From: Methanobacterium sp.
GTDB taxonomy: Archaea > Methanobacteriota > Methanobacteria > Methanobacteriales > Methanobacteriaceae
Assembly: GCA_015661405.1 (NCBI GenBank)
Contig: JACWMK010000006.1
Location: 1-64,000 of the forward strand
Reading direction: 5' to 3'
DNA length: 64,000 bases
The notes under the pieces were generated by a model. That model ran no database searches. It saw only the letters and a list, made by a program, of their open reading frames with translations, and was not told the origin of the DNA. The translations under genes were made by a program, and so were the position numbers. Below, one piece after another: positions 29,166 through 38,448 of this stretch (positions within the stretch are counted from its first letter, which is position 1; each line of letters begins with the position of its first letter).

Positions 29166-29804
29166 TTAAACCACCCTCACTACTGGACCCATGCTAGTTT
29201 TAACATACATGGATTTAATCTGATTTCTACCTTTCTCCAGATTCCTATCCAGTATTCCCAGCACGGCTTCGATATTCTCAGCAATCATCTCATCATCCAT
29301 TTCATGTGATCCTACCATAGCTTGGATAACTGGTTGATCTTTAATCCTTATTTTAACAGTACTTTTCAGTCTTTCTAATATAGGATCTGGTTTTGCATTA
29401 GCTGGAACAGGCTTAGGCATTTTTTTCCTAGGTCCTAGCACTGGTCCAAGGAATCTACCTACTAAGGGCATTAAATCTGCTTGTGCAACAAAAAAATTGT
29501 ATTGATTAGCAATTTTCTTGGCATCTTTCCTGTTTTTACCCATTTCTTCTAGTTCAGATTTGGTGATTACCAAATCTGCACCGGCATTCTTGGCTTGAAC
29601 TGCCAGTTCCCCATCTGCTATAAAGGCGATTTTAACTTCTTTTCCTCGTCCTTTAGGAAGAAAAACTTCTTCATCTATACGATTTTCTGGCTTTTTAACG
29701 TCTAAATCCTTGATGTTAATTACTACATCAACGGATTGTGTGAAGTTTCTCGGCTTTGATTCATCTTTAGCCTTCTTCACTGCTTCCAATATCTCTTGTT
29801 TCAT
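29166..29804 (-). CDS. rpl1: 50S ribosomal protein L1
   Basis: Ribosomal protein L1, 212 residues, normal for archaea, with the conserved core [17 protein letters not shown] and the C-terminal [10 protein letters not shown]. In methanococci L1 is known to repress its own operon by binding its mRNA. ATG 29804 follows GGAGG. A hairpin lies just upstream at 29817-29843, and the 166-base gap after L11 suggests an additional promoter. Confidence 0.97.
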   Translation of the reverse strand: MKQEILEAVKKAKDESKPRNFTQSVDVVINIKDLDVKKPENRIDEEVFLPKGRGKEVKIAFIADGELAVQAKNAGADLVITKSELEEMGKNRKDAKKIANQYNFFVAQADLMPLVGRFLGPVLGPRKKMPKPVPANAKPDPILERLKSTVKIRIKDQPVIQAMVGSHEMDDEMIAENIEAVLGILDRNLEKGRNQIKSMYVKTSMGPVVRVV

Positions 29805-29816
29805 TTAATTCCTCCA

Positions 29817-29843
29817 TGAACTTTAAAACTAATGAAAAGTTCA
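29817..29843 (-). promoter_or_regulatory. Leader hairpin before L1, possible autoregulatory site
   Basis: On the minus-strand transcript, TGAACTTT pairs perfectly with AAAGTTCA (8 bp) around an 11-base loop, directly ahead of the GGAGG of L1. CCA and TGG just outside could extend it across an asymmetric internal loop, reminiscent of L1-binding sites. The regulatory role is inferred. Confidence 0.4.
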
Positions 29844-29970
29844 CTATGACGTTGGTTTTTTCTGTTTCTTACCATTGATTTCATTTAAATATTAATTCAT
29901 ATATGTTATAAATAAAGATTATCTGTTATAATAAGTTTTATTAATTAATATTTATCAAGATTTAAAATCT

Positions 29971-30453
29971 TTATTGAACTAGTTTATCATCATACATGCC
30001 TTGATCTATATCTCGCTGCACTTCTCTTGGGTCTTTTCCTTCAACAGTTATTCCCATACTTACACAGGTCCCTATAACTTCTTTAGCAGCATTCTTGTAG
30101 TCGTTTGAAAGTAGAGCATCAAATTTCATCTTAGCAATTTTCAGTGCTTGCTCAACATTTAAATCAGCCACCTTATCCTGTCCAGGATCTTGAGATCCTT
30201 TCTCGATTTTAAGTTCATCCATAATCAAAGCGGTAGTGGGTGGTGTACCTACTTTTATTTCAAACTCTTTAGTACCTATATCCACTATAATTTTAACTGG
30301 AACTTTCATTCCATCAAAATCAGCGGTTTTTTGATTTATCTGCTCCACTACTTGCATCATGTTAATACCCAGCGGACCGATAGCAGGACCTAATGGTGGT
30401 CCGGGGGTGGCTTTACCGCCGTCTATAAGAATTTCAACTGTTTCTGTTGCCAT
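29971..30453 (-). CDS. rpl11: 50S ribosomal protein L11
   Basis: Ribosomal protein L11 of the GTPase-associated centre, 160 residues, with the hallmark [18 protein letters not shown] near the N-terminus and the rRNA-binding C-terminal domain. ATG 30453 abuts the NusG stop codon with no intervening base, so nusG and rpl11 are one operon. Confidence 0.97.
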   Translation of the reverse strand: MATETVEILIDGGKATPGPPLGPAIGPLGINMMQVVEQINQKTADFDGMKVPVKIIVDIGTKEFEIKVGTPPTTALIMDELKIEKGSQDPGQDKVADLNVEQALKIAKMKFDALLSNDYKNAAKEVIGTCVSMGITVEGKDPREVQRDIDQGMYDDKLVQ

Positions 30454-30897
30454 TTAATCTGCCTCCTTTTGTATTAATCTTATTTGGTCACCTTTGACTG
30501 TAACTGGAATGGGAACCGCAGCTTCAATGAGTTCTAAAACTACATCTTCTTTAGATTCATCAATTCTAACTACTTTGGCTTTTTCTCCTTTAAAAGGACC
30601 AGATATGAGCTCTACAATACTTCCTTTTTTAATAGAAGATATTATGGGCTCGGGGTTTAAAAAGCTTTTTACTTCTTCATATGGTATCTCACCTTCGACG
30701 GCGCCTTTCATATGGGGGACTTTAAATGAGGGGTTTTGCATATCCAGTTTGCCGGAAGACTCTACTAAAATGTAACCTCTTAAACTTTCAGGAACCAGGA
30801 TCGAATTCACTTCAAGATCGCTGTTTTTAACATTTCGGGCTACAATTCTAGCCACATTTTTCTCCTGACCTACCAAGGTTCTTATTGCATAGATCAA
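30454..30897 (-). CDS. spt5: Transcription elongation factor NusG/Spt5
   Basis: Archaeal Spt5, 147 residues. The N-terminal NGN domain ([18 protein letters not shown]) binds RNA polymerase, and the C-terminal KOW domain ([19 protein letters not shown], about 92-110) binds S10 or RNA. It lies between SecE and L11, the standard archaeal and bacterial order. Confidence 0.96.
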   Translation of the reverse strand: MIYAIRTLVGQEKNVARIVARNVKNSDLEVNSILVPESLRGYILVESSGKLDMQNPSFKVPHMKGAVEGEIPYEEVKSFLNPEPIISSIKKGSIVELISGPFKGEKAKVVRIDESKEDVVLELIEAAVPIPVTVKGDQIRLIQKEAD

Positions 30898-31074
30898 AAT
30901 ATCACATACCTATAAGATTTAAATTGAATTTTTAACATTGTATATAATCTCTAATTTATTTTAGATTTTTTTTTAATAACGGAAAAGATCGATTAAATTT
31001 TCATTGTATAATTAGTAGTTGAATTTGTAAAAAGTTATAATTAATATATATGTAAACAAAAAAATTATTTTAAA

Positions 31075-31260
31075 TTAAATTTTGCCTGCAAGTTGCGCTA
31101 TTATACTTATTATGAAGCCTATAACTCCTATAACTATTACTCCTAATCCAGTTATTCTGGCCACATTATAATATTCTTCTCTATCAGGTCTTTTAGCTAC
31201 CTGTAGAACTCTCTGATTCAGTTTTATAAAACTGATGATAGATTCTTTATTTAATTTCAT
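31075..31260 (-). CDS. secE: Protein translocase subunit SecE (Sec61 gamma)
   Basis: A 61-residue SecE/Sec61-gamma subunit of the translocon. It has an amphipathic N-terminal helix (about 1-35, with KRPDREEYYNVARITG) and one C-terminal membrane helix. Size and position upstream of nusG are canonical. A TATA box lies about 105 bases upstream. Confidence 0.95.
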   Translation of the reverse strand: MKLNKESIISFIKLNQRVLQVAKRPDREEYYNVARITGLGVIVIGVIGFIISIIAQLAGKI

Positions 31261-31324
31261 AAATAATACCTGTTAATTATTATTCCCTAAATAGAATTAG
31301 AATTATAAAGATTTAGGAATATGT

Positions 31325-31396
31325 TACCATCTAGAGATAGTTAACATTAGCTTATTAATCTATGGATTTATAAACTTTTCCTTTCTAGAGATGGTA
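31325..31396 (-). promoter_or_regulatory. secE-operon promoter with flanking inverted repeat
   Basis: The TATA box TTTATAAA is at 31367-31374. It and the expected transcription start (about 31345) are enclosed by an 8-bp inverted repeat, TACCATCT at 31325-31332 and AGATGGTA at 31389-31396. It may be an operator; no factor can be named. Confidence 0.4.
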
Positions 31397-31472
31397 CAAA
31401 CTAAAGTTAAACTATAAACTGGGAAATAATAAAATTATTATTCCAGCCTTCAATGCTACTGAAGGACTTTGA

Positions 31473-32621
31473 TTAAAAAACACCGTCTATAAATTCTTCT
31501 AAAGCTGATTCCGGAACTGATTCTTTTTGTTTTTCCTCGACGTATTCTTTTTCGCCGGGTACGCCAAAGATATGAGGAGATTTAACACCTGCCACTACGA
31601 TAGTCGTTCTAATGGTGTTATCTAAGTCTTCTTGGATTTGAGTACCCCAAATTATGTTGGCATCAGGGTCTAATTCATCGGCTACTATTTGCACTACTTT
31701 TTCAGCTTCGTGTAAAGTTAGATCTGAGCTTCCAGAAATGTTTATTAATGCTCCTTTGGCATTGGATATATCAAGGTCTAGAAGTGGACTGTTTAAAGCT
31801 TCATGTACGGACTCTATAGCTCTATCACCTGAATCAGATTCACCCATTCCAATCATAGCCATTCCAGAGCCTTTCATTATACTTCTTATATCAGCGAAAT
31901 CCAAACTCACTAAACCCGGTTTGGTTATGAGTTCGGTTATTCCTTTTACAGCTCTTCCTAAGATTTCATCAGCCACCATAAATGCTTTGTTTATAGGTAA
32001 ATTAGGAGCTACCTCTAGTAACTTGTCATTAGGTATTACTATCACAGTATCTGCAGCATTTTGAAGCTTTTCAAGTCCTTTTTCAGCATTTTCTCTTCTG
32101 CGAAGTCCTTCAGCACTGAATGGCATAGTAGCCACGGCAATTGTTAAAGCACCTATTTTTTTGGCTAACTTGGAGATTACTGGTGCGGAACCGGTTCCAG
32201 TTCCCCCTCCTAATCCGAGGGTCACGAAGACCATGTCTGCGCCGTCTAACTTTTGCTTTATATGTTCTTCACTTTCTTCAGCACTTTCTTCACCTACTTC
32301 AGGTTCACCTCCAGCACCCAATCCTCCACAGGTATCTCTTCCAATAAGGATTTTATTATTGGCTTTTGAGTAAAAAAGGTCTTGTGCATCCGTGTTCACA
32401 GAAATAGTTCCGGCTCCTTCAATCCCTATTTCAGTGAGTCTGGAAACAGTGTTATTTCCTGCCCCTCCTGTTCCAATCACGAATATTTTAGCTCTGCTTC
32501 TCTGTATTATATCTTGAAGTTCGTTGTCTATAGGGTCATCATATGTTCTATGCTCATCAACAGCTGATCTTTCCCTTCTCTTATGGGATTCTTTTATGGT
32601 ATTGTTTATAAGAGATTTCAC
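31473..32621 (-). CDS. ftsZ: Cell division protein FtsZ
   Basis: FtsZ, 382 residues, the tubulin-like GTPase of the division ring. GTP-binding motifs GTGGAGNN (50-57) and the tubulin signature GGGTGTGSA (138-146) are intact, as is the synergy loop [10 protein letters not shown]. The first 40 residues are a basic and polar archaeal extension. The start is GTG at 32621 after a G-rich Shine-Dalgarno. It is upstream of secE on the same strand. Confidence 0.97.
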   Translation of the reverse strand: MKSLINNTIKESHKRRERSAVDEHRTYDDPIDNELQDIIQRSRAKIFVIGTGGAGNNTVSRLTEIGIEGAGTISVNTDAQDLFYSKANNKILIGRDTCGGLGAGGEPEVGEESAEESEEHIKQKLDGADMVFVTLGLGGGTGTGSAPVISKLAKKIGALTIAVATMPFSAEGLRRRENAEKGLEKLQNAADTVIVIPNDKLLEVAPNLPINKAFMVADEILGRAVKGITELITKPGLVSLDFADIRSIMKGSGMAMIGMGESDSGDRAIESVHEALNSPLLDLDISNAKGALINISGSSDLTLHEAEKVVQIVADELDPDANIIWGTQIQEDLDNTIRTTIVVAGVKSPHIFGVPGEKEYVEEKQKESVPESALEEFIDGVF

Positions 32622-32673
32622 ATCTTACCCCCACATTTAATCTTATTAAACTTAATTGTGTTATTGATAATAA

Positions 32674-32697
32674 CTTATATTTAAAACCAACGGTTTT
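32674..32697 (-). promoter_or_regulatory. ftsZ promoter with adjacent inverted repeat
   Basis: A minus-strand TATA-like element TTTAAATATAA at 32676-32686 is overlapped upstream by AAAACC-AAC-GGTTTT (32683-32697), a 6-bp inverted repeat with 3-base spacer. It is placed where a repressor would compete with TFB/TBP. Confidence 0.35.
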
Positions 32698-32848
32698 TTT
32701 AATGATAATTCATTACTACACAAAAATTTTTACCCATATCCTAAAAAATCTCAACAACATTTGAGCATGAACTAATTGTGAACCTAATATTTCATTAGAT
32801 TGTCATGTGGGCAATGATGAGGATCATCGGTAAAATTTTACTAAGTAT

Positions 32849-33412
32849 TTATGGTCTAGGCATAGCAATGATTTCATTTATCCTAAGATCGAAGAAATTC
32901 CTCATGTGGGCGGGTTTCAAAACTAATGCAGTATCAACTCCATTTCCAGTACCCCCAATAGCTATAACTTCAGAATCTGTAGGTAAGAGTCCTCCATCAG
33001 CAGCCATGATACTAATTTCTACACAGACTTTCACTCCCTGAGAAAAAAGGCGTAAAGTTTCTGCTATAATTTCTACTGGAGTTACACCTTTAAATTTATT
33101 ACTTATACCTCTTCCCACACCACTTAATGCATGAGAGCTAGTGTATATTTGAACTCTTTTATCTTCAAGTTCTTTCTTGTATTCATCCTTTATTTCTAAT
33201 TCATCGCCACTTTTAAACCCAGCATGATGGGTTACATTTATTATATGGGCATCAGATATATTTCTAGCTAGTTTAACTCCAGATTCACCCGATGCAGATG
33301 CTATAACAATATAATTTATATTTAGATCTTCTTTTCGAGCTTTAACTAATTCTATGATTTTATCAGTATTTTCATTTCCCGGATTTTTAAAGTAATGAAT
33401 TTTCTTCTCCAT
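32849..33412 (-). CDS. Pyruvate kinase C-terminal domain-like protein
   Basis: A 187-residue stand-alone protein resembling the alpha/beta (C-terminal) domain of pyruvate kinase, a family conserved in methanogens and lacking the catalytic barrel. [15 protein letters not shown] and the glycine-rich [13 protein letters not shown] are the recognisable segments; small-ligand binding is likely but unproven. An in-frame ATG at 33430 would add six residues, but that ATG overlaps the GGAGG that I read as the Shine-Dalgarno of 33412 (spacing somewhat long). It is divergent from comA. Confidence 0.75.
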   Translation of the reverse strand: MEKKIHYFKNPGNENTDKIIELVKARKEDLNINYIVIASASGESGVKLARNISDAHIINVTHHAGFKSGDELEIKDEYKKELEDKRVQIYTSSHALSGVGRGISNKFKGVTPVEIIAETLRLFSQGVKVCVEISIMAADGGLLPTDSEVIAIGGTGNGVDTALVLKPAHMRNFFDLRINEIIAMPRP

Positions 33413-33580
33413 ATTTTTTAAATCCTCCATTTGAATACTTATTGAATATTCTGTATATAAGATTGAAGTTACATATGAATTTTTAAACGTTCAACTTGAT
33501 AATCATATTTTAATAATAGTGTTGATCAAAAATTATTATTTGAAAACAAATTTTTAGCCCATTAAACTCGGGTGATAATA

Positions 33581-34360
33581 ATGAATGCATTCAATTTTCT
33601 CAAATCAGATCGTAAAAAAGAGCACGGAACAAGTCTTACTATGATGTTAGATAAGGGCATAGGACTTATGTCTTTAATAGATCTTCTAGAACTTTCAAGT
33701 GAATATTTAAGTTTTGCAAAGTTTGGTTGGGGAACTTCAGCTATACTTAACAGGGATATTATACAAGAAAAAATTGAAATATATTTATCTTATGATGTGA
33801 CGCCTTACCCTGGCGGTACATTATTAGAACTGGCTTACATACAAAATAAAATACCTCAATTTTTAGATGAAGCTCAAGAATTAGGATTTGGAGCTATAGA
33901 AATTTCAGATGGTTCGATAGACATGTCATGGGATGATCGTGAAAATTTAATCCATCAGGTAAAGGATCGAGATTTCAAGGTTTTAACTGAAGTGGGAAAA
34001 AAGGATCCGATAAAAGATGGTAAATTAAAAGCCGAGGATCGTGTTAAGCAGGTGAATTCCGATTTGAAGGCTGGTGCAGATAAAGTATTAATTGAAGCCC
34101 GAGAAGGTGGTAAAGGAATAGGAATTTATAATAAAGAAGGGAAAATTAAAGAGGATGATTTGGAAATTATAATAAAAAACATTGATATAAACAAAATAAT
34201 TTGGGAAGCACCTCTTAAGGATCAACAAACTTATTTGATATTAAAATTCGGATCTAATGTTAATTTAGGGAACATACCTCCAGAAGAATTAATTCCATTA
34301 GAAACTATCAGAAGAGGCCTTAGAGGAGACACTTTAGGTAAAATAAATCCTTTAGATTGA
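33581..34360 (+). CDS. comA: Phosphosulfolactate synthase ComA
   Basis: ComA adds sulfite to phosphoenolpyruvate to give phosphosulfolactate, the first step of one coenzyme M pathway. The 259-residue TIM-barrel protein shows the family segments [24 protein letters not shown] and [16 protein letters not shown] 33581 follows GGTGAT; the in-frame GTG at 33572 is inside that Shine-Dalgarno. No other CoM gene is adjacent. Confidence 0.95.
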   Translation: MNAFNFLKSDRKKEHGTSLTMMLDKGIGLMSLIDLLELSSEYLSFAKFGWGTSAILNRDIIQEKIEIYLSYDVTPYPGGTLLELAYIQNKIPQFLDEAQELGFGAIEISDGSIDMSWDDRENLIHQVKDRDFKVLTEVGKKDPIKDGKLKAEDRVKQVNSDLKAGADKVLIEAREGGKGIGIYNKEGKIKEDDLEIIIKNIDINKIIWEAPLKDQQTYLILKFGSNVNLGNIPPEELIPLETIRRGLRGDTLGKINPLD

Positions 34361-34431
34361 ATTAAATTAATATTTTTTTTATTTAAAATAATTTTTCAAG
34401 AATTATATTTGTGAAAAAAATTTTTTTTTAT

Positions 34432-35616
34432 TTAATTATTTTTATCATTAACTATAGTTCCTTGATTTAATTTACTAGTAAGTTCTTCAATTATTTCATC
34501 CAACTCGTGCAAAATAGCCTGATTTTCATCATGTACAAAATTAGATTCTATATTTTCCTTGTAAACATCCAAGTGCAATAAAAATTTCTCGAGATCCTCT
34601 TTATCAGGATCCTCATGGAATTCTCCATATCCTAATCTTTCAAGATGAATAGCATTAAGAATCTGTTCAAATTGTTTTTTCACGGGAATGCTAAAGATTG
34701 GCTTATTTAAATAAATAGCTTCAGATATCACATTGAATCCTCCGTTAGTTATTACAGCTTTGGAAGAGGCTAGAACATCAAAGAAATCTTCTTCATTAAA
34801 ATTTCTAAAACTAAGATTTCCATCTACTTCATCTTTAGAGAAGCCATAAATTATAAATTCATTATCAAATTCCTTTAATAATTCTATAAGTTTCAAATTA
34901 GAATCACTAGTCTGATATACAAGAATATGCTCTTCATTTCCAGGTTTTAATTGTAAAATCTCTTTTCTTAAAATAGGGGGGAATATTTTAACTCTTTCAG
35001 GATTAGTTAATGGGGGATAAAAAAAACTGGTAATAAGATAAATATTAGGCAACTGTATAAATGACCTTACCACACCCTCTGCTTTTAATTTATCTTTCAA
35101 ATGCTTCAGAGGTACTTTATTCTCGCAATGAGTTACTACATGGGTATGATCCAAGCTTATTAATGGTATTCTTAAGATTTTACTTAAGAAATTAGAGTAA
35201 ACCTCAAAATCAGAGATTATAACATGTGGTCCAAAGTCCTTAGCCACATCATACATACCAGTGAGATTGCTCAGAAGATCTTGGGGAAGATCTTTAATGC
35301 CGTTAAAGAATGTTTTGGTACTTTTAACCTGATTTGATTCATAAACTGTGTTAAAACCTTCAATTTGATATACATTATCAAATTTGTCTGTAAGATAATT
35401 ATATGCTCGTCCATGGGCGAATATGATAACTTCGTTTTTCTCTTGCAAGTGTTTTATAATAACTCCGCTGCGTATAGCATGACCCATTCCTTCACCACAC
35501 ACACCGTAAAGTATTCTTTTTCTTTCTCGCAGATTAGTAACATTGGAATTCAATTTTTCAGTTTCTAATCCTATATTTTCAGAATAATATCTTACATCTT
35601 TAGTATAATCCATCAA
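34432..35616 (-). CDS. GT-B glycosyltransferase (MJ1255/MurG-like type)
   Basis: A 394-residue glycosyltransferase of the UDP-sugar-using GT-B fold (TIGR00661-like). The acceptor-side motif CGEGMGHAIRS is at 40-50, and the donor-site segment with ITNGGFNVISEAI lies in the C-terminal half. Relatives normally begin near RILYGVCGEG, so 30-35 extra residues precede the domain here. The first two codons are TTG and ATG; ATG 35613 is likely. The sugar is unknown; a wall or S-layer role is possible. Confidence 0.85.
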   Translation of the reverse strand: MMDYTKDVRYYSENIGLETEKLNSNVTNLRERKRILYGVCGEGMGHAIRSGVIIKHLQEKNEVIIFAHGRAYNYLTDKFDNVYQIEGFNTVYESNQVKSTKTFFNGIKDLPQDLLSNLTGMYDVAKDFGPHVIISDFEVYSNFLSKILRIPLISLDHTHVVTHCENKVPLKHLKDKLKAEGVVRSFIQLPNIYLITSFFYPPLTNPERVKIFPPILRKEILQLKPGNEEHILVYQTSDSNLKLIELLKEFDNEFIIYGFSKDEVDGNLSFRNFNEEDFFDVLASSKAVITNGGFNVISEAIYLNKPIFSIPVKKQFEQILNAIHLERLGYGEFHEDPDKEDLEKFLLHLDVYKENIESNFVHDENQAILHELDEIIEELTSKLNQGTIVNDKNN

Positions 35617-35983
35617 ATTCTTTTATCCCCCAATTTTAATCTATATTAATAGATAGATTCGTTTTAATTACAGGACTATAAGTTATAAATAGTTTTCTAA
35701 CTATTTATTACATCTTAAATTTAATTCATAGAAATTATTTATATTCTTCATATAGAGAGAAATTGGTAAATTCATATAAAATATTTATCTTAGCATTTAT
35801 AAAAAAAATTTATATAAGTTAAAGAATTAATATCTTGCAATCTTTTATAAAAAAATTTTTTTTCAAAATTTCAATAATATTTATTATAAAAGTATTCAAA
35901 ACATTTGAAAAAAAAATTATTTAATTCAATTTAGAATTTCAATATCTATAATTAATAATCAAAGAAATTAAAGAGTTCTCTTA
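35617..35983. promoter_or_regulatory. Divergent intergenic region with palindromic TATA element
   Basis: A 367-base spacer between the diverging glycosyltransferase and CofE-like genes. It includes a perfect 10-bp inverted repeat with a 4-base spacer, ATAAATAGTT at 35685-35694 and AACTATTTAT at 35699-35708, which contains a minus-strand TATA box. The rest is AT-rich with further TATA-like sequence toward the plus-strand gene, and no gene that I can support. Confidence 0.5.
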
Positions 35984-36901
35984 ATGAAAACTTCTTCAAA
36001 TCTGTTAAGTAACAATAAAGAATTAGACGATGGAAGTCCAAATACCTATAATTCGCAGAATATCACTAATGAACAATATAAGACCATACCAATTAAAACC
36101 AATTACATAAAACCAGAAGAATCCTATGACATTATAATTCATAGAGCTAGTAAATTATTAAAAAACGGAGATTTCCTAGTGATATCTGAAACTCCCATAG
36201 CCATTTCACAGGGAAGATTAGTCGATGAAATGGAGTATAAACCTTCCATAATTTCAATTTTGATAACTGAATTATGGTCCAAATATCTTTGGGGATATAT
36301 TTTAGGTCCAATTCTCAAAATAAAAAAGAGAACCATAAAAAATCTTAGAAAACTACCAACAGAAGCTAGATATCATAAACAATTCATTTTAGAAAATTAT
36401 GGTATCAAACATGCTCTTAAACCAGCATCCGAAGCAGGGGTTGATTTAAGTAATGTTCCAGGAACTCAGGTTTGTCTTCTTCCTACGGATCCGGAGTTAG
36501 TAGTCCAAGATATAAGTGATAAAATAAGATTTAATCTTAATAAAAACGTTACTGTGATGATTATAGATACAGATGTTACATATCAACTTTTAGGAATGAA
36601 ATTTACTTCTATACCCATCGCTATACCGGGTATAAAAAAAGATTTAGGTGTAATAGGTTATGTTTTAGGGCGATGGGGAAAGATCAGAGGACCCACTCCT
36701 TTAGCTGTTTCTAAACTTCAAAATGTAGATGAAAGCATAAATATAGCTAAAATAGCCGAGGAATGCCAGAAAAAAAATAATATAAATGTGGAAACCGTTT
36801 ATGATATGAAAAAAATGTTTAATGGAGAAATTACTAATGTAACTATTGAAATGCTGGAATCTATCGAACATACGCCAGCAATTATAGTTAGAAAACTTTA
36901 A
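35984..36901 (+). CDS. CofE-like (coenzyme F420-0:L-glutamate ligase family) protein
   Basis: A 305-residue protein with the F420 ligase fold. Residues 60-82 (NGDFLVISETPIAISQGRLV) match the start of the CofE domain, and 160-245 (CLLPTDPE..., MIIDTDVTY, GRWGKIRGPTPLAV) its core. It is about 50 residues longer than CofE, with an extra N-terminus and an inserted Trp/Lys-rich segment near 92-125. That points to a paralog rather than the F420 enzyme itself. The substrate, if any, is unknown. Confidence 0.75.
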   Translation: MKTSSNLLSNNKELDDGSPNTYNSQNITNEQYKTIPIKTNYIKPEESYDIIIHRASKLLKNGDFLVISETPIAISQGRLVDEMEYKPSIISILITELWSKYLWGYILGPILKIKKRTIKNLRKLPTEARYHKQFILENYGIKHALKPASEAGVDLSNVPGTQVCLLPTDPELVVQDISDKIRFNLNKNVTVMIIDTDVTYQLLGMKFTSIPIAIPGIKKDLGVIGYVLGRWGKIRGPTPLAVSKLQNVDESINIAKIAEECQKKNNINVETVYDMKKMFNGEITNVTIEMLESIEHTPAIIVRKL

Positions 36902-37228
36902 ATTTAAAGAAATTTAAATTATATTTCATCTTGAATTATTGTTATTTTTTTGTAATGTAACAAATTATAAATAGTATTGGTTACTATAGTATATATAATA
37001 AAGAATAATTTTTTAATCAACCTAAAATGATTATTAAATTTGAATAGTTGTTTAAAAATTGTAATTTAGCTATAAAAGTCAACATTGACACTCAAAGACT
37101 AATAAACATAGAAAACAATTCATTAAAACTACGATATTCCATTTCTCTATAGCAAGGAATTATTATGCTATTTAAGCGTAGTTTTCATAACTAATAAGAA
37201 ACATTCAAACATTTAACAAGGAGACAGG
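36902..37228. promoter_or_regulatory. tfe promoter and leader region
   Basis: An intergenic stretch of about 330 bases. CTATAAAAG near 37069-37077 is a good TATA box, predicting a start near 37100 and a leader of 130-200 bases. Further upstream is ATAGTA-N5-TACTAT (about 36973-36989), followed by TATATATAATAA. The leader carries the nested hairpin listed separately. Confidence 0.5.
37125..37185 (+). ncRNA. Nested stem-loop in the tfe leader
   Basis: A perfect 9-bp outer stem, AAAACTACG (37125-37133) with CGTAGTTTT (37177-37185), encloses a 6-bp inner stem, ATAGCA (37149-37154) with TGCTAT (37166-37171). It lies between the predicted transcription start and the tfe start codon. It may be a cis-regulatory RNA element; I recognise no known class. 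Confidence 0.4.
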
Positions 37229-37297
37229 ATGCTAAACATTAACAACGATCTTAAAATCACGGAATTACTTGAATTTCAATTTAAAGGAGGAAATAAA

Positions 37298-37786
37298 ATG
37301 CTTAAAGACGATGCAGTACAAGATATTCTTACCGATATCACTAATGATGAAGAAAATAGTGTTTCTATCATTAAGTGTATGCTTGAAGGTAAAACCACTG
37401 ATGAAGAAATAGCAGAGGAAACAGAAATAAGACTGAACATTGTAAGGAGAGTACTATACAAATTATATGATGCCGGAGTAGCAACTTACAAAAGAAGTAA
37501 AGATCCCGAAACCCAATGGTACACTTACAGTTGGAAATTTGAAGAAAAAAAGATATCTGAGATTCTAGAAAAAAATTGTGAGAAAATATCCAGAGATCTT
37601 AATGAATCATTAGAGTACGAAGAAGGAAATATGTTCTTTGTATGTAAAAGCAACGATCACAGATATAACTTCGACGAAGCATCCGAGAATAACTTCACCT
37701 GCGGAGAATGTGGAGCAGCACTCGAATATCAGGATAACTCCGCCATAATTACAGAGTTGAGAGAACTTAAGAAGAAAATTGACTAA
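37298..37786 (+). CDS. tfe: Transcription factor E (TFE alpha)
   Basis: Archaeal TFE, 162 residues, which helps open the promoter with RNA polymerase. The winged-helix domain covers about 5-80 ([27 protein letters not shown]) and the C-terminal zinc ribbon 112-145. In the first knuckle only C116 is present (CKSNDH), while C135 and C138 are normal. I start at ATG 37298, 7 bases after AAAGGAGG. An in-frame ATG at 37229, also with a Shine-Dalgarno (AAGGAGA), would add 23 residues. Confidence 0.93.
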   Translation: MLKDDAVQDILTDITNDEENSVSIIKCMLEGKTTDEEIAEETEIRLNIVRRVLYKLYDAGVATYKRSKDPETQWYTYSWKFEEKKISEILEKNCEKISRDLNESLEYEEGNMFFVCKSNDHRYNFDEASENNFTCGECGAALEYQDNSAIITELRELKKKID

Positions 37787-37841
37787 ATACCCTTATTTTA
37801 CTTTTTTATAATTAAATAAAATTTTTTTTGAGGACATTTAT

Positions 37842-38321
37842 TTGAATCTAACTATATTAGAAGATTTTAAATGTTCTTCGTATATAATAAAACATTCAAA
37901 TGCTGTTTTAAAGAAAGCTAAAGCAATTTCTAAAGATTTTGATGTAAATTTAGATCATGTGGAAGCTGGGGCTATTTTACATGATGTGGGAAGATCTAAA
38001 ACGCAATCTATCTATCATGCTTTAATAGGTGCCGAAATTCTAAAAGAAAAAGAATTTCCAATTGAAATAGTTAAAATTACAGAAAGACACATAGGTGCAG
38101 GTATACCAAAAGAAGAGGCGATTACGCTGAATTTGCCTCCTCGTGATTATTTACCAATCACATTTGAAGAGAAAATAGTTACTCATGCTGATAATCTTAT
38201 AAACGATACTAAGGAAGTTTCACTAGATTTTATTATTAAAAAATGGAGTAAAAAGATGGGTAATAATCATGCTTCTTTGGAAAGACTCATAAAGCTCCAT
38301 AACGAACTTTTTAACATATAA
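37842..38321 (+). CDS. HD-domain phosphohydrolase (TIGR00295 type)
   Basis: A 159-residue HD-superfamily protein. The metal-binding residues are seen as H28 in ...YIIKHSN, HD in ILHDVGRSK, H67 (IYHALIGA), H89 in ITERHIGAG, and D in THADNL. It matches the small archaeal HD family TIGR00295; the substrate, probably a nucleotide, is unknown. It begins with TTG at 37842 after a GAGG Shine-Dalgarno and follows tfe by 55 bases. Confidence 0.85.
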   Translation: MNLTILEDFKCSSYIIKHSNAVLKKAKAISKDFDVNLDHVEAGAILHDVGRSKTQSIYHALIGAEILKEKEFPIEIVKITERHIGAGIPKEEAITLNLPPRDYLPITFEEKIVTHADNLINDTKEVSLDFIIKKWSKKMGNNHASLERLIKLHNELFNI

Positions 38322-38448
38322 AAGTATGATAAACTTTTTTTTAAATTACAGATTCTTTATAAATTTTTTTATAATTTTTCAAAAATGCTAAATTTTAATT
38401 TAGCATATTAAAAAAAATATTTAGTTTATTTAGAACAGATTATACCCT

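Noticed and set aside
32800..32845. ATGATGA and a small hairpin near the end of the pyruvate-kinase-C-like gene
   Set aside because: No D box follows and the sequence runs into the gene's 3' end; not a guide RNA.
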